A stretch of 64,000 nucleotides of DNA from NCBI GenBank assembly GCA_903813345.2, contig CAIIXF020000006.1, positions 32,775,524 through 32,839,523 of the forward strand, in the 5' to 3' direction. The translations under genes were made by a program, and so were the position numbers. Below are positions 50,030 through 60,650 of the stretch, one piece after another. The stretch is from Owenia fusiformis. Lineage: Eukaryota; Annelida; Polychaeta; Sabellida; Oweniidae. Below the pieces are notes generated by a model. That model ran no database searches and was not told where the DNA came from. It saw only the letters and a program-made list of their open reading frames with translations. Each line of letters opens with the position of its first letter. The first letter of the stretch is position 1.

Positions 50030-50116
50030 TCAAGCATCGTTTTGGAACACAACGTTACAACCATTGGCTAGTGCATTCACCTGAGCTTCGTCATAACCAA
50101 ATGAACAGAACACCAG
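50030..50116 (-). CDS. Chitin-binding/LamG protein, last coding exon
   Basis: The acceptor is CTGTTTTCAG. The 28 codons are LVFCSFGYDEAQVNALANGC then NVVFQNDA and a TGA stop at 50030-50032. It closes the LamG domain (beta strand, then the helix with A-x-V-x-A-L-A-N-G-C) and the protein ends at once, so the LamG domain is C-terminal. The visible protein totals 445 residues. The domain order CBM14 then LamG recalls Pif and BMSP shell-matrix proteins. The stop is convergent with the proton channel gene's stop 3.8 kb away. Confidence 0.82.
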   Translation of the reverse strand: MVFCSFGYDEAQVNALANGCNVVFQNDA

Positions 50117-51234
50117 CTGAAAACAGAAAAAAATATTAATGGTATTAAATTGGTATATATGTTGCAGTCAGATTAATCGTAACAATTGAGATCTTAATCA
50201 GTTGATGCAATTAAACGATTAAAGTGTTGTGCGCGCATACGACAACATGCAGTTGTACCCCTTAAGGTAGTTTCGTATGTTCATTTTAATGGCTTCCTAA
50301 TCCGAGCCCCATGTTATTTCATGTCAATTTCGAAACATATACGCCATGTAAAGAAAAAAGGTGCATGGTCCTTTATCAGTCGTAACATTTTCAAAATATT
50401 GTATAATATTGGAGGCACATGGCGTAAATATTGTGAATAGATGGCGGATTTTTTTTTTAAATTAAATGAACATTTAAAAAAGTTAGCATTGTCTCACAAA
50501 CTCACTAATTTGACTAATGTGATTTTCATTTAAATTACATCATAAATTACAATTTGCTGTTACATTTTCCTCTAAGCATAGGACATCATTTTCTATATGT
50601 CATATTCTTCAAACTGTTCATAACTGACAGGTTTGAAAAATCATTGACACACTGACAGAAAATTATGGAAGTGCCAAAACCCGGCTAAAAGATGATTTTA
50701 AGACGATTATTTACGCCTTAAATAGCAGTGGAATTAGGGATAGGATGTTACCATTTTGCTCAATAAACACATATATGTATCACAGCTGACACAAATGCTG
50801 GTAGTAAAACATATTTATGGGTCATTGAGAAAGATTAAGGAATATGATTATCTTACAATTTCAAGTTTATTGTTATGTTACCCCTATCCCTCATTTTGAA
50901 CTGAAAAGAGACCTCTGAATATGAAAGATATTACCTCAAACTTTGTCATTAAATGATTGCTATTCATCGGACTTTCATTCTATAAATCATATTTTTAACA
51001 AAGTTTTATTGGATTGAAAACTTTTTAAAATGGCGTATTCCTCTAAACGTAACTAACAATTCAACTTCATGTCTCAGAAGATCCCCTTCTTGAGCACATT
51101 GCTGGGTATAAGATTTTCTCATATTCATGACGCCAATTTATGGTAAAAAGTTTGGGAGTTGTTCTATTCACTCCTTTCTAACTGAATTTTTTTTCCATTT
51201 GATCAAAGTAGACATGAGGCGATATGTTTTGAAA

Positions 51235-52190
51235 TTTAGAGATGTTAGCTATAAACTCAAACAAAAATTCAAACTACACGCTATTGTTTTGATTGCACAA
51301 GACGAAATGTCCACTCCCAGGGAGCACTTTGGTAACACTTTAAAGGAGGATTCCTGAAAAATCGTTCGAATTTTCACAAAAGGTTTCATGCAATTTCATT
51401 GCTTTGGCAATTTCATTGCTTTGTTGCAAAGCCTCAACCAAATTCATACTCAAATCCGATACCATAATTATGAGTTAAAATGAAACATTAACCTCACCAG
51501 GTTATATGATAAACCGTTTCGAGCATTGGTGATTTGAGTTAAACTGTGGATACTTATATAAATGTAAGTCGGCATGTATTCGACAGTTAATGTACACATA
51601 TGATGTATGCATCAACGTGTGACTTAAATATCAATTCGCGACCATCATATTTGGCTTTCAAAAATTAAGTTAGAAGTTACAGTGGTAGGAGATTACCGAA
51701 AACGTCAATCACATCCAAATATCCGAACGACGTCAAGTATTAACAATAAACTTTTCGTGCATCTCGAACAAGGCAGGGTTCTGCCATCAAGCAATGTGTA
51801 TTCCGAAAGAAAAACTTCAACAATTTTCATTGAGTAGGAGATTACATTCGAAATAACAACTTTCAAATTATTTGTTTCAACCAAGAATTTTAAGAACTTG
51901 AAACATGTTGTTAGTTTTTCAAACTGCTTATCCTCATTTACGTTCTTTGACAATGATGAATCCATTTGAAAACATGGATTTTCTTCAAAACTACCCTTGA
52001 AATATAAGTATGTAGGATATTTCAGTGTAAATTGACACGCATTTGCTTGCTTCATATCAAGAAAAAAATAAATGCAGTACCATCTGTCAATATTCGAAAA
52101 CAGAAAGTTCATTCTATATGTAAACAAGAAAAAATACATTTATCGTTGGTTCATAATGAAGTAGGGGTACTAGTATAAAGGGACATAGTG
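51235..52190. repeat. 1-kb dispersed repeat, copy 2
   Basis: Direct relative of 30068-31060 in the same orientation, with most differences being substitutions and small indels. It lies in the last intron of the chitin-binding gene. I see no coding sequence from 50117 to 52612 besides this repeat. Confidence 0.8.
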
Positions 52191-52612
52191 GAAATTCACT
52201 TTATTGTCCAGGTGAAATACTTAAAACAACCAATTTTACAAGCCTTTTTTAAAAATAAGATCTGCAATTGTTAACAAAATGTTACGCAACCGTTTTTTAT
52301 TTGAAATTTCAAGCATAACGAACGTTTTCACTGATCGTTTTCAAAATTCCAAAAAAGAATTTAGAAATATTGTAATCGAAATTTCTTTTCTCTCTTTTCA
52401 TAATGATTGTCTAAGGATAAATCACTTCCTAGCTAAATGTAACACTCGTCTTTTATAAGGCTAGTTACATCATATATATACCACTAACTGTTTTATTTTG
52501 GACTTTTTAATGTTACGCTAAGTGTCCCAAGTTTCTCGACGCATGTGATAGTAATACAAATTAAGGAGACGTTTTCATGTTCTAAATGCGTTTATTCATG
52601 AGCCATACTTAC

Positions 52613-52677
52613 AGCATCAAATAGACCTTCATATCCATCCCCGATATACAAAGGATAGTCGGTGGTGTCGGGGGATC
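52613..52677 (-). CDS. Chitin-binding/LamG protein, penultimate exon
   Basis: The acceptor is AATGAATTCATTAG-like (ATTCATTAG) and the donor GTAAGT. It encodes GSPDTTDYPLYIGDGYEGLF followed by DA. PLYIG...FxG near the C-terminal end of LamG domains is the usual motif; here it is PLYIGDGYEGLFDA. Phase 1 in and 0 out. Confidence 0.82.
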
Positions 52678-52993
52678 CTAATGAATGAAGAAGAGCGATC
52701 ACATTTTTGGCAAATAACATCGATGCTTTTAAAATGAGTTAATTAGTCGTTTAAAAATCATTAACGTAGACGTGAACCTAAGACTACTAGTAGTAACAAT
52801 TGGATCACATCAAGTTCCTGTACCCACTCCCTGCTTCAGTCCACTTAATCATTAAAGCTACAACGCCATGTAGAAGTGAGGTATGTTGTGTGGGTCACAA
52901 GGGCTTGGTGCAAGACAACAAACAATAATTATCTATAACTGGAAATAGAAATATACGAAAACTTAACGGAGAGAGGTGTAATATCTTCCATAC

Positions 52994-53081
52994 CTTTAGC
53001 TTCGGTAGAATCAGAGAGACTTCCATCAATATACAATGAAATGACATCTCCTACTTTTGTTATTGTTACGAACTCACCACC
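52994..53081 (-). CDS. Chitin-binding/LamG protein, LamG strands (YIDG motif)
   Basis: The acceptor is TTTATTTTAAG and the donor GTATGG. It encodes GGEFVTITKVGDVISLYIDG followed by SLSDSTEAK. The motif V-x-I-T-K-x-G-D-x-I-x-L-Y-x-D-G is highly typical of LamG and related domains. Phase 0 in and 1 out. Confidence 0.85.
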
Positions 53082-53288
53082 CTTAAAATAAAAACATACG
53101 TTGCATTTTTCAATCACGGTGTTCATGAGCGACCTAAATGTATACCACCAGGCGTTTTCTGTTCAACGCAATACACCAACGTCAATGTGCATATATGTAG
53201 GTGTTTCAAGAGATTGTTCTTCAATACCATAATGTATGTAATATTAATTGAATCTTAAAACAGAAGAAACAAAAAGATTAAGCCTCAC

Positions 53289-53448
53289 TCCACCACTAAG
53301 GGAAATTCCAGTCCCATCGTACATTGTGATTGAAACACTGGTTGATCCTCCAACAGATACTTCAAAGGTTGCAGCTACACCATCTCCACCATTAGTTAGT
53401 ATAGTACCATCTCCAGTTGCACTAAAAATGCGAACGTAGAAATTCATG
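53289..53448 (-). CDS. Chitin-binding/LamG protein, LamG strands
   Basis: The acceptor is AATTTACAAG and the donor GTGAGG. With carried bases it reads AMNFYVRIFSATGDGTILTN followed by Gly-rich beta-strand sequence (GGDGVAATFEVSVGGSTSVS, then ITMYDGTGISLSGG). FTFSFAMNFYVRI...GDGTIL is the usual LamG strand pattern. The open frame continues past the donor for some codons, but only splicing here gives the expected LamG continuation (GGEFVTITKVGD). Confidence 0.8.
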
Positions 53449-53561
53449 CTTGTAAATTAAGACATCGTGTGAATGTTATAAAAACCAAAACATCTTATAT
53501 ATACTCGTACTAAGTGTAAAACGTAATAAAATAAAGATGTCATAATCATCGATGGTCTTAC

Positions 53562-53781
53562 GCAAAACTGAAAGTGAATTCTTCTCCAAGAGATTTTCTG
53601 GCAAAGAAATCCAAAATGGCCACGTCATCTCCATCAAATGCAAGTGCGTTGGCACCACAACTTCCAGCTCCCTCTTCTATGGTTGCATCTCCGAGTTGAA
53701 TAGACGTGTTCTGAAGCTGATCCATTTCAAAGAAGTGTTCTTCGAATGAGAAATCAATGCAGTCACATTCAGGAGCAAATA
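53562..53781 (-). CDS. Chitin-binding/LamG protein, start of the LamG-like domain
   Basis: The acceptor is ATTGCAG and the donor GTAAGA. It encodes VFAPECDCIDFSFEEHFFEM, an acidic stretch, CGANALAFDGDDVAILDFF and EEFTFSFA. The pattern of LxFDGxD...I followed by FTFSF is the opening of a laminin-G/concanavalin-like jelly-roll domain. The exon ends in phase 2, continuing into 53289-53448. Confidence 0.82.
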
Positions 53782-53998
53782 CTGCAATAATACAGAATGA
53801 TATGTAGTTGAAAAACTAATGATTTTGACCAAGATAGAGAATAGAAGAGACAAACATTTAATAAAACACCATTGTCAAAACATGTCATTAGATATAGGCC
53901 TATAAAGTCCTATAAAAAAGGCCTATAAAATTTATTGCTTTCCAAATGCAATTTACAATATTCCCAGCTCAGGAGAACAATGAACGTATATGTATTAC

Positions 53999-54202
53999 CA
54001 GCCATTCCGAGACAGCAACAACATTCGACATCAAAGACCTGCCCAACAGGGCAGAAGGCGAGGTTTTCAAAGTTTTCCATATCACCAACCCAGAAAGAAC
54101 TTCCGTCTTCAAATGGATCGTCAGTGTCCAGTGAATAGACGACACCTCCAATGCAACATTGGGTAGACCCTAGGGTAAGTGGACACTCCCTCTCAACCAG
54201 CT
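53999..54202 (-). CDS. Chitin-binding/LamG protein, CC/CCC cysteine module 2
   Basis: The acceptor is CACCTCGTAG and the donor GTAATA. The exon encodes ELVERECPLTLGSTQCCIGG, then VVYSLDTDDPFEDG, FWVGDMENFENLAFC, PVGQVFDVE and a CCCC run. It repeats the layout of the exon at 57546-57731: CC, then G-V-Y, an acidic middle, C-x-x-G-x-V-F and a terminal cysteine cluster. Phase 1 in and phase 1 out, as for module 1 and the CBM14 exon, so the modules can be duplicated or shuffled as units. Confidence 0.85.
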
Positions 54203-54476
54203 CTACGAGGTGATAAGATTATGAATTTAATTTTGACGTTTTTAACTTCAAGTACATGTTAGTTATACACATGTTTATATAAATGCGACTATTCTGGCGA
54301 CATATGCACATATTTAGTCATTGTACAATAACGTCAAGAAGAGCGTCCATATACTTGGTCTTTACCACAAATGAAGCGGTTGATGGTGAGGAACCCTGTG
54401 TTACCATTGGCAGTTATATGCACAAATATTCACCAAATTGCGACAAATCAGAGATGCATGACCACCAATCCCATAC

Positions 54477-54671
54477 CTTCCATGCATTCTGCGTCTTCAC
54501 ATCCGGGCACCAGAGAAGGGTCGTCACAGTTAAGAATAGCCTGGTTCCATACAGACCCCATACATTGTACATCCCAGAATCCGGTCTTGTTGGGGAAGCA
54601 TTGATGGTAGCTACAACAGTCGTCATCGGGGCTTTGGAAATAAAGGTCACTCTCACACTCGGGAACGGGTG
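54477..54671 (-). CDS. Chitin-binding/LamG protein, complete CBM14 domain
   Basis: The exon lies between an acceptor ending TTTTCTTAG and the donor GTATGG. Its 64 full codons start PVPECESDLYF and contain DDDCCSYHQCF, GFWDVQC, GSVWNQAILNC, VPGC and EDAEC. The six-cysteine spacing (about C-x12-C-x5-C-x11-C-x11-C-x8-C) with the Trp-N motif is a textbook peritrophin-A/CBM14 chitin-binding module contained in one exon. Binding to chitin is the family function; it is inferred here. One potential N-glycosylation site (NKT) is present. Confidence 0.9.
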
Positions 54672-55392
54672 CTAAGAAAATAATTGCATCGTATTACCTT
54701 TATTTTCAATGACTACATGTTATACGTGCAATGAGATTAAATTCGAATTTAATAGTAACAATGACAACAACAACAACAACAGAGTATGATCAGAATTAGC
54801 TCCTCGCAATTTTTTTTGATTAAATCTAAAAGTATTTATAATTATTATCATTAATTAAGTTTGGTCTGTCCTTTCATGTTTACAGATACTTATTTCTGCT
54901 ACCAAGATAACTCCCTCTCCGCCCCCCCCCCTAATAATATAATAAGTCAGATTAGGTCTACTTTCATAGTTCATTCTCAGAAGGCAGCGTTTATGGTTCA
55001 TCAAAATGGGGCAACTTTCATAGTTACGTAAAAATTAGGCAGCTCTCATAGTTAAGCCAAAATTCGGTAGCTCTGATAGTTCAGTCAGAATTCGGTAACT
55101 TGCATAGTTTAGTCTGAATGAAGTTGTTAATACATCCGTCAGATTTAGCCTTAGATTTATCTTTCAGATTTATTAAGTCCGAATGAGGCTTTTTGAAACA
55201 AAGTGAGGTTACTTCCGTAGTTCAGTTTCAATTGTTGCGACCCTCGTTATGGTAGCGTGAATTGTGAGTCGCAAACAGATGAAGTTAAAGTTAAAATTTT
55301 GAATCAAGTTCAGTATTAAATCAATGCGGGAGGGGTAAGATTTCTCTGAACACACTTCACTAGTTAAAAGAGTAAATAGTCCTGGATTTTAA

Positions 55393-55647
55393 TTATACAC
55401 AGGGACATCTGTGGTCCTGCCATGGGTATGTGACATCTGCAAAACACTTGGGGCAGCAATTTGGATCATTGGTCCATTGGGCCAGACAAAAAGTACATGC
55501 ATGAATTTCATGTTCTGGATAGTGAACGGTGTCATTTGTTCCTAAAAATTGTTCACATGGCTGGCAAATAAAGTGACCACAGGGCAAAAGCACAAGACTA
55601 TGTGTACTATGGCAATGGAAGCAGATTCTGGTTTGAGTTATAGTCAT
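55393..55647 (-). CDS. Small RING-finger protein (84 aa), intronless, nested in an intron
   Basis: This is an uninterrupted ORF in the intron between the exons at 57546 and 54671 of the chitin-binding gene, on the same strand. The pattern is CFHC, then PCGHFICQPC, then CTFC and CCPKC. It fits a RING-HC zinc finger: C-x2-C, C-x-H-x2-C-x2-C, C-x2-C. RING proteins usually act as E3 ubiquitin ligases and bind E2 enzymes through this fold. Only the RING is present, with no substrate-binding domain. An ATTAAA sequence follows the stop codon closely, which could be a polyadenylation signal. It could be a short gene, a retrocopy, or one exon of a longer gene spliced through this locus; I cannot separate these. 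Confidence 0.6.
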   Translation of the reverse strand: MTITQTRICFHCHSTHSLVLLPCGHFICQPCEQFLGTNDTVHYPEHEIHACTFCLAQWTNDPNCCPKCFADVTYPWQDHRCPCV

Positions 55648-56516
55648 GCTGAAGAACGTAGGGAAAATGCTAACTATTAGGGATGAATTCTGGGATAATT
55701 GTTACGGGATAAGAATATCGGAATATAGACTAAGTAAGATTTGTCGACTTTAGTTTGTATATCTCACAGAGGCAAATGGCAACAGACTCCAGATTCTAAA
55801 TGGGCCCAGTATTAAGTTGTACCAAATAAGTATAAAGTCTGGGTGTGAGTATAACCAGGTGGAAGTCTTAGCCACTGGGGGCTACAATGGACTTCGAGCT
55901 GTATATAAAGCTCACTGTTCACACTTAAAATGGGAGATTTTATAAGAATTGAAGTAGGGCTATTTCAAATCAAGAGTCTGTCAAACTCACCAGGGTGAAT
56001 GAAATTCTCACTGATATTATCAATAAGACAAGGGTTAAACAGAAAGTAAGATCCTTGATTGTACTTTATCTATACCCTATTGCATAGTTTCTGGGAAAAT
56101 ATATGTATGACTTATTGCGAGTGATAATTATTCAAAGTTATCAAGTAAGTTGTACTTGTATCAAGTTATGTTATACAGTTATGTCAAACCTTCGTTGGCA
56201 AAGTGTAGAATCTTAAAACCGAGGCTTAAATCATGCTTAAAAAAGTTACTTAAATGGGTCTTCTCAGTGTCTAGACATTTACTTAAAATGAGCTTAAGTA
56301 CTTAAAATGTGCTTACAATGACCTTGACCCTATAAGTGCGGTCCAAGAGGCCTATATCCAGTGAAATTGCACGAAAATAACTATGCCCAAGTAAAAGATC
56401 AGCTCAATTATCTTCCCCTGATAATTATGAAAGAATTTGGCGAGGTTACTGGCTGTACAAATGAGTTTTGTGAGCAGAAAAATGAAACTGACTCGGAATG
56501 ATTGTGATGCTCAATT

Positions 56517-56846
56517 CCAGTAAGCTGCCATCTTTTAAAATTTCACACAGGAAGTGATGTCATCGACTTTCAACTTTGCATATATCATTAGGTGAGGAGC
56601 TATTAAGAATTACAAAACCAGCTAAATATTCTTTTTCAACTTTGTATCTTATTTAATCCTTCTGAAAATCTCTTCTTTTATTCTAAGTTGACAAGCCCTG
56701 AAAATATTTTTGCACAGAAAGTAATGATCACTTGCCTAGAAGTGATTTTGTGTTACTTTCCTATACTGTTATGGGCAAGGTTATAGAAGTTGAGAGTTGA
56801 TGACATCACTTCCTGCAAGAAATCTTAAAAGATGGCAGCTCACTGG
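56517..56846. mobile_element. 330-bp TIR element
   Basis: The ends CCAGTAAGCTGCCATCTTTT and the complement AAAAGATGGCAGCTCACTGG are followed inward by a second mirrored pair (GGAAGTGATGTCATC; GATGACATCACTTCC). No ORF. It lies in an intron of the chitin-binding gene, upstream of the RING ORF. Confidence 0.85.
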
Positions 56847-56991
56847 AAATAAGCACTATATTTTTAAATGATCAATATTGACCATATTAAAACATTTTTC
56901 CATGTTTTGCTAAATATGGAAACTATATATATGATTATAGCTACCATATCAAGAGAGAAAGGGTCTGGCAAGGAATATTCCTTTAAGAAAA

Positions 56992-57195
56992 TGTACATAC
57001 CTGCGAACAAATAGTTCAGAAGACAACATAATATCGTCGATATAATTCCTAACTTAAGTTACTGAAACGGTATTCCGAAAAACAGTTAAGATCTGCGCTT
57101 TTAACCCATACCGTTTCTGTAACTTTAGTGAGGAATTAAATCGACGATTCTGTTGTCTTCTGAGCTATTTTTTCGCAAACATGTACATTTTCTAA
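56992..57195. repeat. 200-bp imperfect palindrome
   Basis: AGAAAATGTACAT, TTCAGAAGACAACA and TTACTGAAACGGTA on the left pair with TACCGTTTCTGTAA, TGTTGTCTTCTGAG and ATGTACATTTTCT on the right, centred near 57094. The loop is very short. Confidence 0.85.
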
Positions 57196-57545
57196 ACGAA
57201 CCGTTTCGGTAACCAGCGTAATCGAGTGAATCACCAGTGACCATCAAATTGCCGATATTTCAACCTCGTTATGTTATTTCAAGCATGTTATTGCATGGTG
57301 GTCTAGTTATACACGTCGAGAATAACGCTAGTCCCAAACTAGCCCGAAAGAGATTATTTCCCTAATTCAGGCTATTTTTATTGTTCATTAAGAATTGGAA
57401 TGTATTCATAATTGACTCAAAATGAGGCTACTTTCTTAGTTTAGTCAAGGTGAAACTTTTTTCAAAGTTCAGTCAGAAAAAGATCTGCAATCCGTCAGAA
57501 TGAAGCTACTTTTATTGTTTCAGAAGAATGAGATGTTTTACTTAC

Positions 57546-57731
57546 CGAGTTCGGTTTCACAGCAACAGTCCTCGGAGCTGAACACATCACCTTTAGAACA
57601 ATTCAGGAAATTGAATGCATCATCCTCGGGCCATTCACCATCCAGGTAGCGGAATCTATATGCAGCCGGGCTGATGTCTGGTAGTGCTTGATATACACCA
57701 TCTTCCCTCTCAATACAGCAGTGGTCGGCAC
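57546..57731 (-). CDS. Chitin-binding/LamG protein, CC/CCC cysteine module 1
   Basis: The acceptor is TATATTTACAG and the donor GTAAGT. The 62 residues include ADHCCIEREDGVYQALPD, a DGEWPEDDAFNFLNC segment and GDVFSSEDCCCETEL. The pattern (C)...CC...G-V-Y...D...C-x-G-x-V-F...CCC recurs in the exon at 53999-54202, so this is a repeated domain. It is not the six-cysteine CBM14 pattern and I do not recognise it as a named family. It is acidic, as many biomineral-matrix proteins are. Confidence 0.85.
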
Positions 57732-57854
57732 CTGTAAATATACAGTTTTCAATTTCTCCAGGCAAGATCTCAGAAATGATTATCAGATCAAGTCTACGAT
57801 TAGGTACTTTACCGGACCCTGTCTATAGATGTTTCATTATTTCTCAAAACTTAC

Positions 57855-57890
57855 CATACGTAGCCTTGATTTCAGCGTCACTTTCACAGC
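57855..57890 (-). CDS. Chitin-binding/LamG protein, 36-base microexon
   Basis: This tiny exon lies between an acceptor ending AAGGGTAG and the donor GTAAGT. With the base carried over it reads SCESDAEIKATYG, linking the CBM14 exon at 61056-61153 to the cysteine-rich exon at 57546-57731. It is supported by phase on both sides and by CES-D, which recurs at the start of the second CBM14 exon (CESDLYF). It contains the first cysteine of the following cysteine module. Confidence 0.65.
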
Positions 57891-58384
57891 CTACCCTTGG
57901 TGGTGGCGACACTACAATATATGATTTGGGCATTTGTTATATTCAAATAAATAAATCACAATAAATATTCGCATTAATTATAAAAAATTGATGTTAGAGA
58001 AATAAGTAAACCTTATGATAAATTATCAGATAACCTTTGATACCAATGTAAAATATAGACAAGCTATCTTTGTGTCAACAAGACCGCACTTCCGGAAGCA
58101 GAGAATTTTTGTCGATTTTGTCCTCGTTTCACGCTTCAGAAATCTTAGTATGTAATTTCCTTGTTTCTCAGAGAAACTTTCCTTGTTTTCATAGCAGAGG
58201 TATTGATTTGCGAATATCTAACTAATGAATAAAGTTATTTCTGTGATGTAAAGATATTTCAAAATCGGAACTCAAAAACTACCCGCGAGCATGAAATGAG
58301 TTTGAAGGACAAAAGTGATAAAATCGTAAAAAAATCTATCTCTACTTCTGGAAGTATTATATTGATAGTGATACTGCATTTATA

Positions 58385-59064
58385 ATTAAATGGATGACAA
58401 ATCCGATGAATTTTTGAAAATCGACATTCCCATGTAAACCAATGGGAAATGGTATTTTTGCCGCAAATCATATGAAAGAATATCTATCCATCTGAGTTCT
58501 CACAAAAAATACCAGTTGGGTAGTCAATTGAATTTGTTAACTTTAGTTAACAAAAAATTGATATGTTTTTTCAGGTTCAAAAAAGTTATAGGTCTTCAAA
58601 GTCAAAATAATTTCAAAAACATCTCCCATTGAAAAAACACAGGAGGCGAGAAGTGATTTTCAAAAATGACTTTGATGCTCAGTAACTTCAGTATTCCTGA
58701 AGTAAACTAAACACATAGCTGCGTACAAAAAAGTTAGAAAATTCAATTTTCTAAAAATATTTTTGGTGAATATTTTACTGAATAGATATCCTAAAATCTA
58801 ATTTGCCCCGAACCCACCATTTCCCTTTGGTCTACATCGGAATGACGAATTTTAGAAATTCATCTTTATCATCAATTTTCAACATATTGTTATCGAGGCA
58901 GAAATTGGAAAGGAGGTATTGGAATTTAAATCAAGTTACATTTCCATCAATTTTTTAAATATTTTCTCCGCACATTATGTAAATAAAATTTCAAACATGA
59001 ATAGGCATTAACACGTAGTTCAATGGAGGGGGCTAAGTTTACCAAACCTATGGAGGGGGGTGTA
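58385..59064. mobile_element. CACTCCCCTCC palindromic family, left-truncated copy
   Basis: CATTCCCATGTAAACCAATG is mirrored by CCCTTTGGTCTACATCGGAA, and the right end keeps AACACGTAGTTCAATGGAGG and CTATGGAGGGGGGTGTA. The left arm stops early. It lies in the long intron between the first two visible exons of the chitin-binding gene. Confidence 0.78.
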
Positions 59065-59701
59065 TGAACGTCTTCATAATATTGCAAATTTCACGATGTG
59101 CATTTAAAGCGTATTAATAGTAACTATAAGACTCCGGATTGAAAATTGGAAATCGAAATTAAGATCCGATTACCGGTTAACATTTTATGAACTTTGAGAT
59201 TGAACATCTGTCTCTTACTTTTGGCTGTATTCTTATTTTCATATCACCACATGTTCTCGGTAACTGGAAGACTTAGGGTAAATCTGAATATATCGTCAGT
59301 TCGGGTATGTAACTGGCCTGCTCGGAAATTAAGTCAAATCTTTATCTATGTCAAAGGTCAAAATCCAGGTCAAATTTTTAATTTGTCAATAATTTTTGTA
59401 TGATTCATTATTTCCATTATTTCTCTTCATCGTGTAGCTCAGAAAGAGAAAATTTGGGTGTATGCCATCCGTTTTTTGATTACTCCTCCGAATTTTGAGA
59501 TATAGCGTCCCAAAAAAGGTCAACAAAAAGTTATCCAAATCCATTGAGACCGGTATTCATTTGTAAGGAGATTTGCTCAAGATTCCGAATCTGAAATTAA
59601 AAATCAGACGCGATTTCTGGTTGACCTTCTATGGCCTTTTAAACTTAAAAAGGTCATTTTCTACATATTTATTTTGACTTTAAAATTTAACAATATAGTA
59701 G

Positions 59702-59899
59702 CACCTTAAAAAGTCAGTTAACCCAAAATTTTGAGTATAGGATAAGATCTCTTAGTATTCCCAACAATTCCCTTTCTCTATGTCGCAATGAAAATATAAC
59801 CACCTTAAAAAGTCAGTTAACCCAAAATTTTGAGTATAGGATAAGATCTCTTAGTATTCCCAACAATTCCCTTTCTCTATGTCGCAATGAAAATATAAC
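59702..59899. repeat. Perfect 99-bp tandem duplication
   Basis: The unit starting CACCTTAAAAAGTCAGTTAA is present twice back to back (59702-59800 and 59801-59899) with no difference that I can see. It is noncoding. Confidence 0.92.
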
Positions 59900-59908
59900 C
59901 AATTTTGA

Positions 59909-60650
59909 GAAAGGATAGGTATTGATATGGTGAACTGAATTCAACAATTTTTTTCTCTTAAACCAATTATTGAAAACATTCTGTAAAAAACGGTATTTTA
60001 TGTAATGTTGACTGATTAACAACAATTTAATGCGAAAATTATTTATACATATTTTATATAACTGTTTCTGTCAACATTTTTTTGTTTTTTAGTGCAATTG
60101 TTTTTTGTTCCTTTCTACCGATTCTTGAGAATGAATTAAAATGTCTTTCCGAACCTTGTTGGAACAAAATAGCATATACAACATTTTTTTAGGCCTCTCA
60201 ATATTATAGTTATACAAAGGAAATGTTGTTTGATTTAACAAAAAGTATTTAGAAAATTAAAACAAATCCCCCACAAATGGATAAAAATTAAGATAAACCT
60301 TTCATTTCATTAATAACAAGGTATTTTTTAAAACCAACCAAACTTTCCTTTGTACAATTACAATATTGAGGGACTTATACACGTTGTGTTTATGTTATTT
60401 TGTTCCAGTGAGGTTCGGATAGATGTTTCTTTTCATTCCAAACATATGATACCAAGAACAAAAGACGTGTCTGATGTGTTTTCTAAAACAATATTGATAG
60501 TACTACGGCCAAGGCCATTTGTGTCCAAAACACCTAGGTTCAATTTGACTTAAATAGATTCTTGTAGGATACATGGACATTGATACATGGACACAAATGG
60601 CCTTGGCAGTAGTACTAAGAGAAAGGTATATTTTTTCAAATGGTGCAAAA
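59909..60650. mobile_element. Palindromic MITE-like element, copy 3, interrupted
   Basis: It begins AAAGGATAGGTATTGATATG and follows the reverse orientation of 11340-12069 (TGCAATTGTTTTTTGTTCCT; TATAGTTATACAAAGGAAAT). Near 60494 it is broken by a ~120-bp insertion and resumes with AGAGAAAGGTATATTTTTTC. The far terminus is lost. Confidence 0.75.
60498..60617. mobile_element. 120-bp mini-palindrome inserted in MITE copy 3
   Basis: 29-base inverted ends (TAGTACTACGGCCAAGGCCA on the left; TGGCCTTGGCAGTAGTACTA on the right, one mismatch) surround a 62-base middle. Comparison with the uninterrupted copy at 11340-12069 shows the host sequence split between CTAAAACAATAT and AGAGAAAGG. Confidence 0.88.

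Noticed and set aside
53935-54675. Plus-strand ORFs over the chitin-binding exons (for example 130 codons at 54283)
   Set aside because: They are antisense shadows of the minus-strand exons, which have splice sites, matching phase and clear domain motifs.
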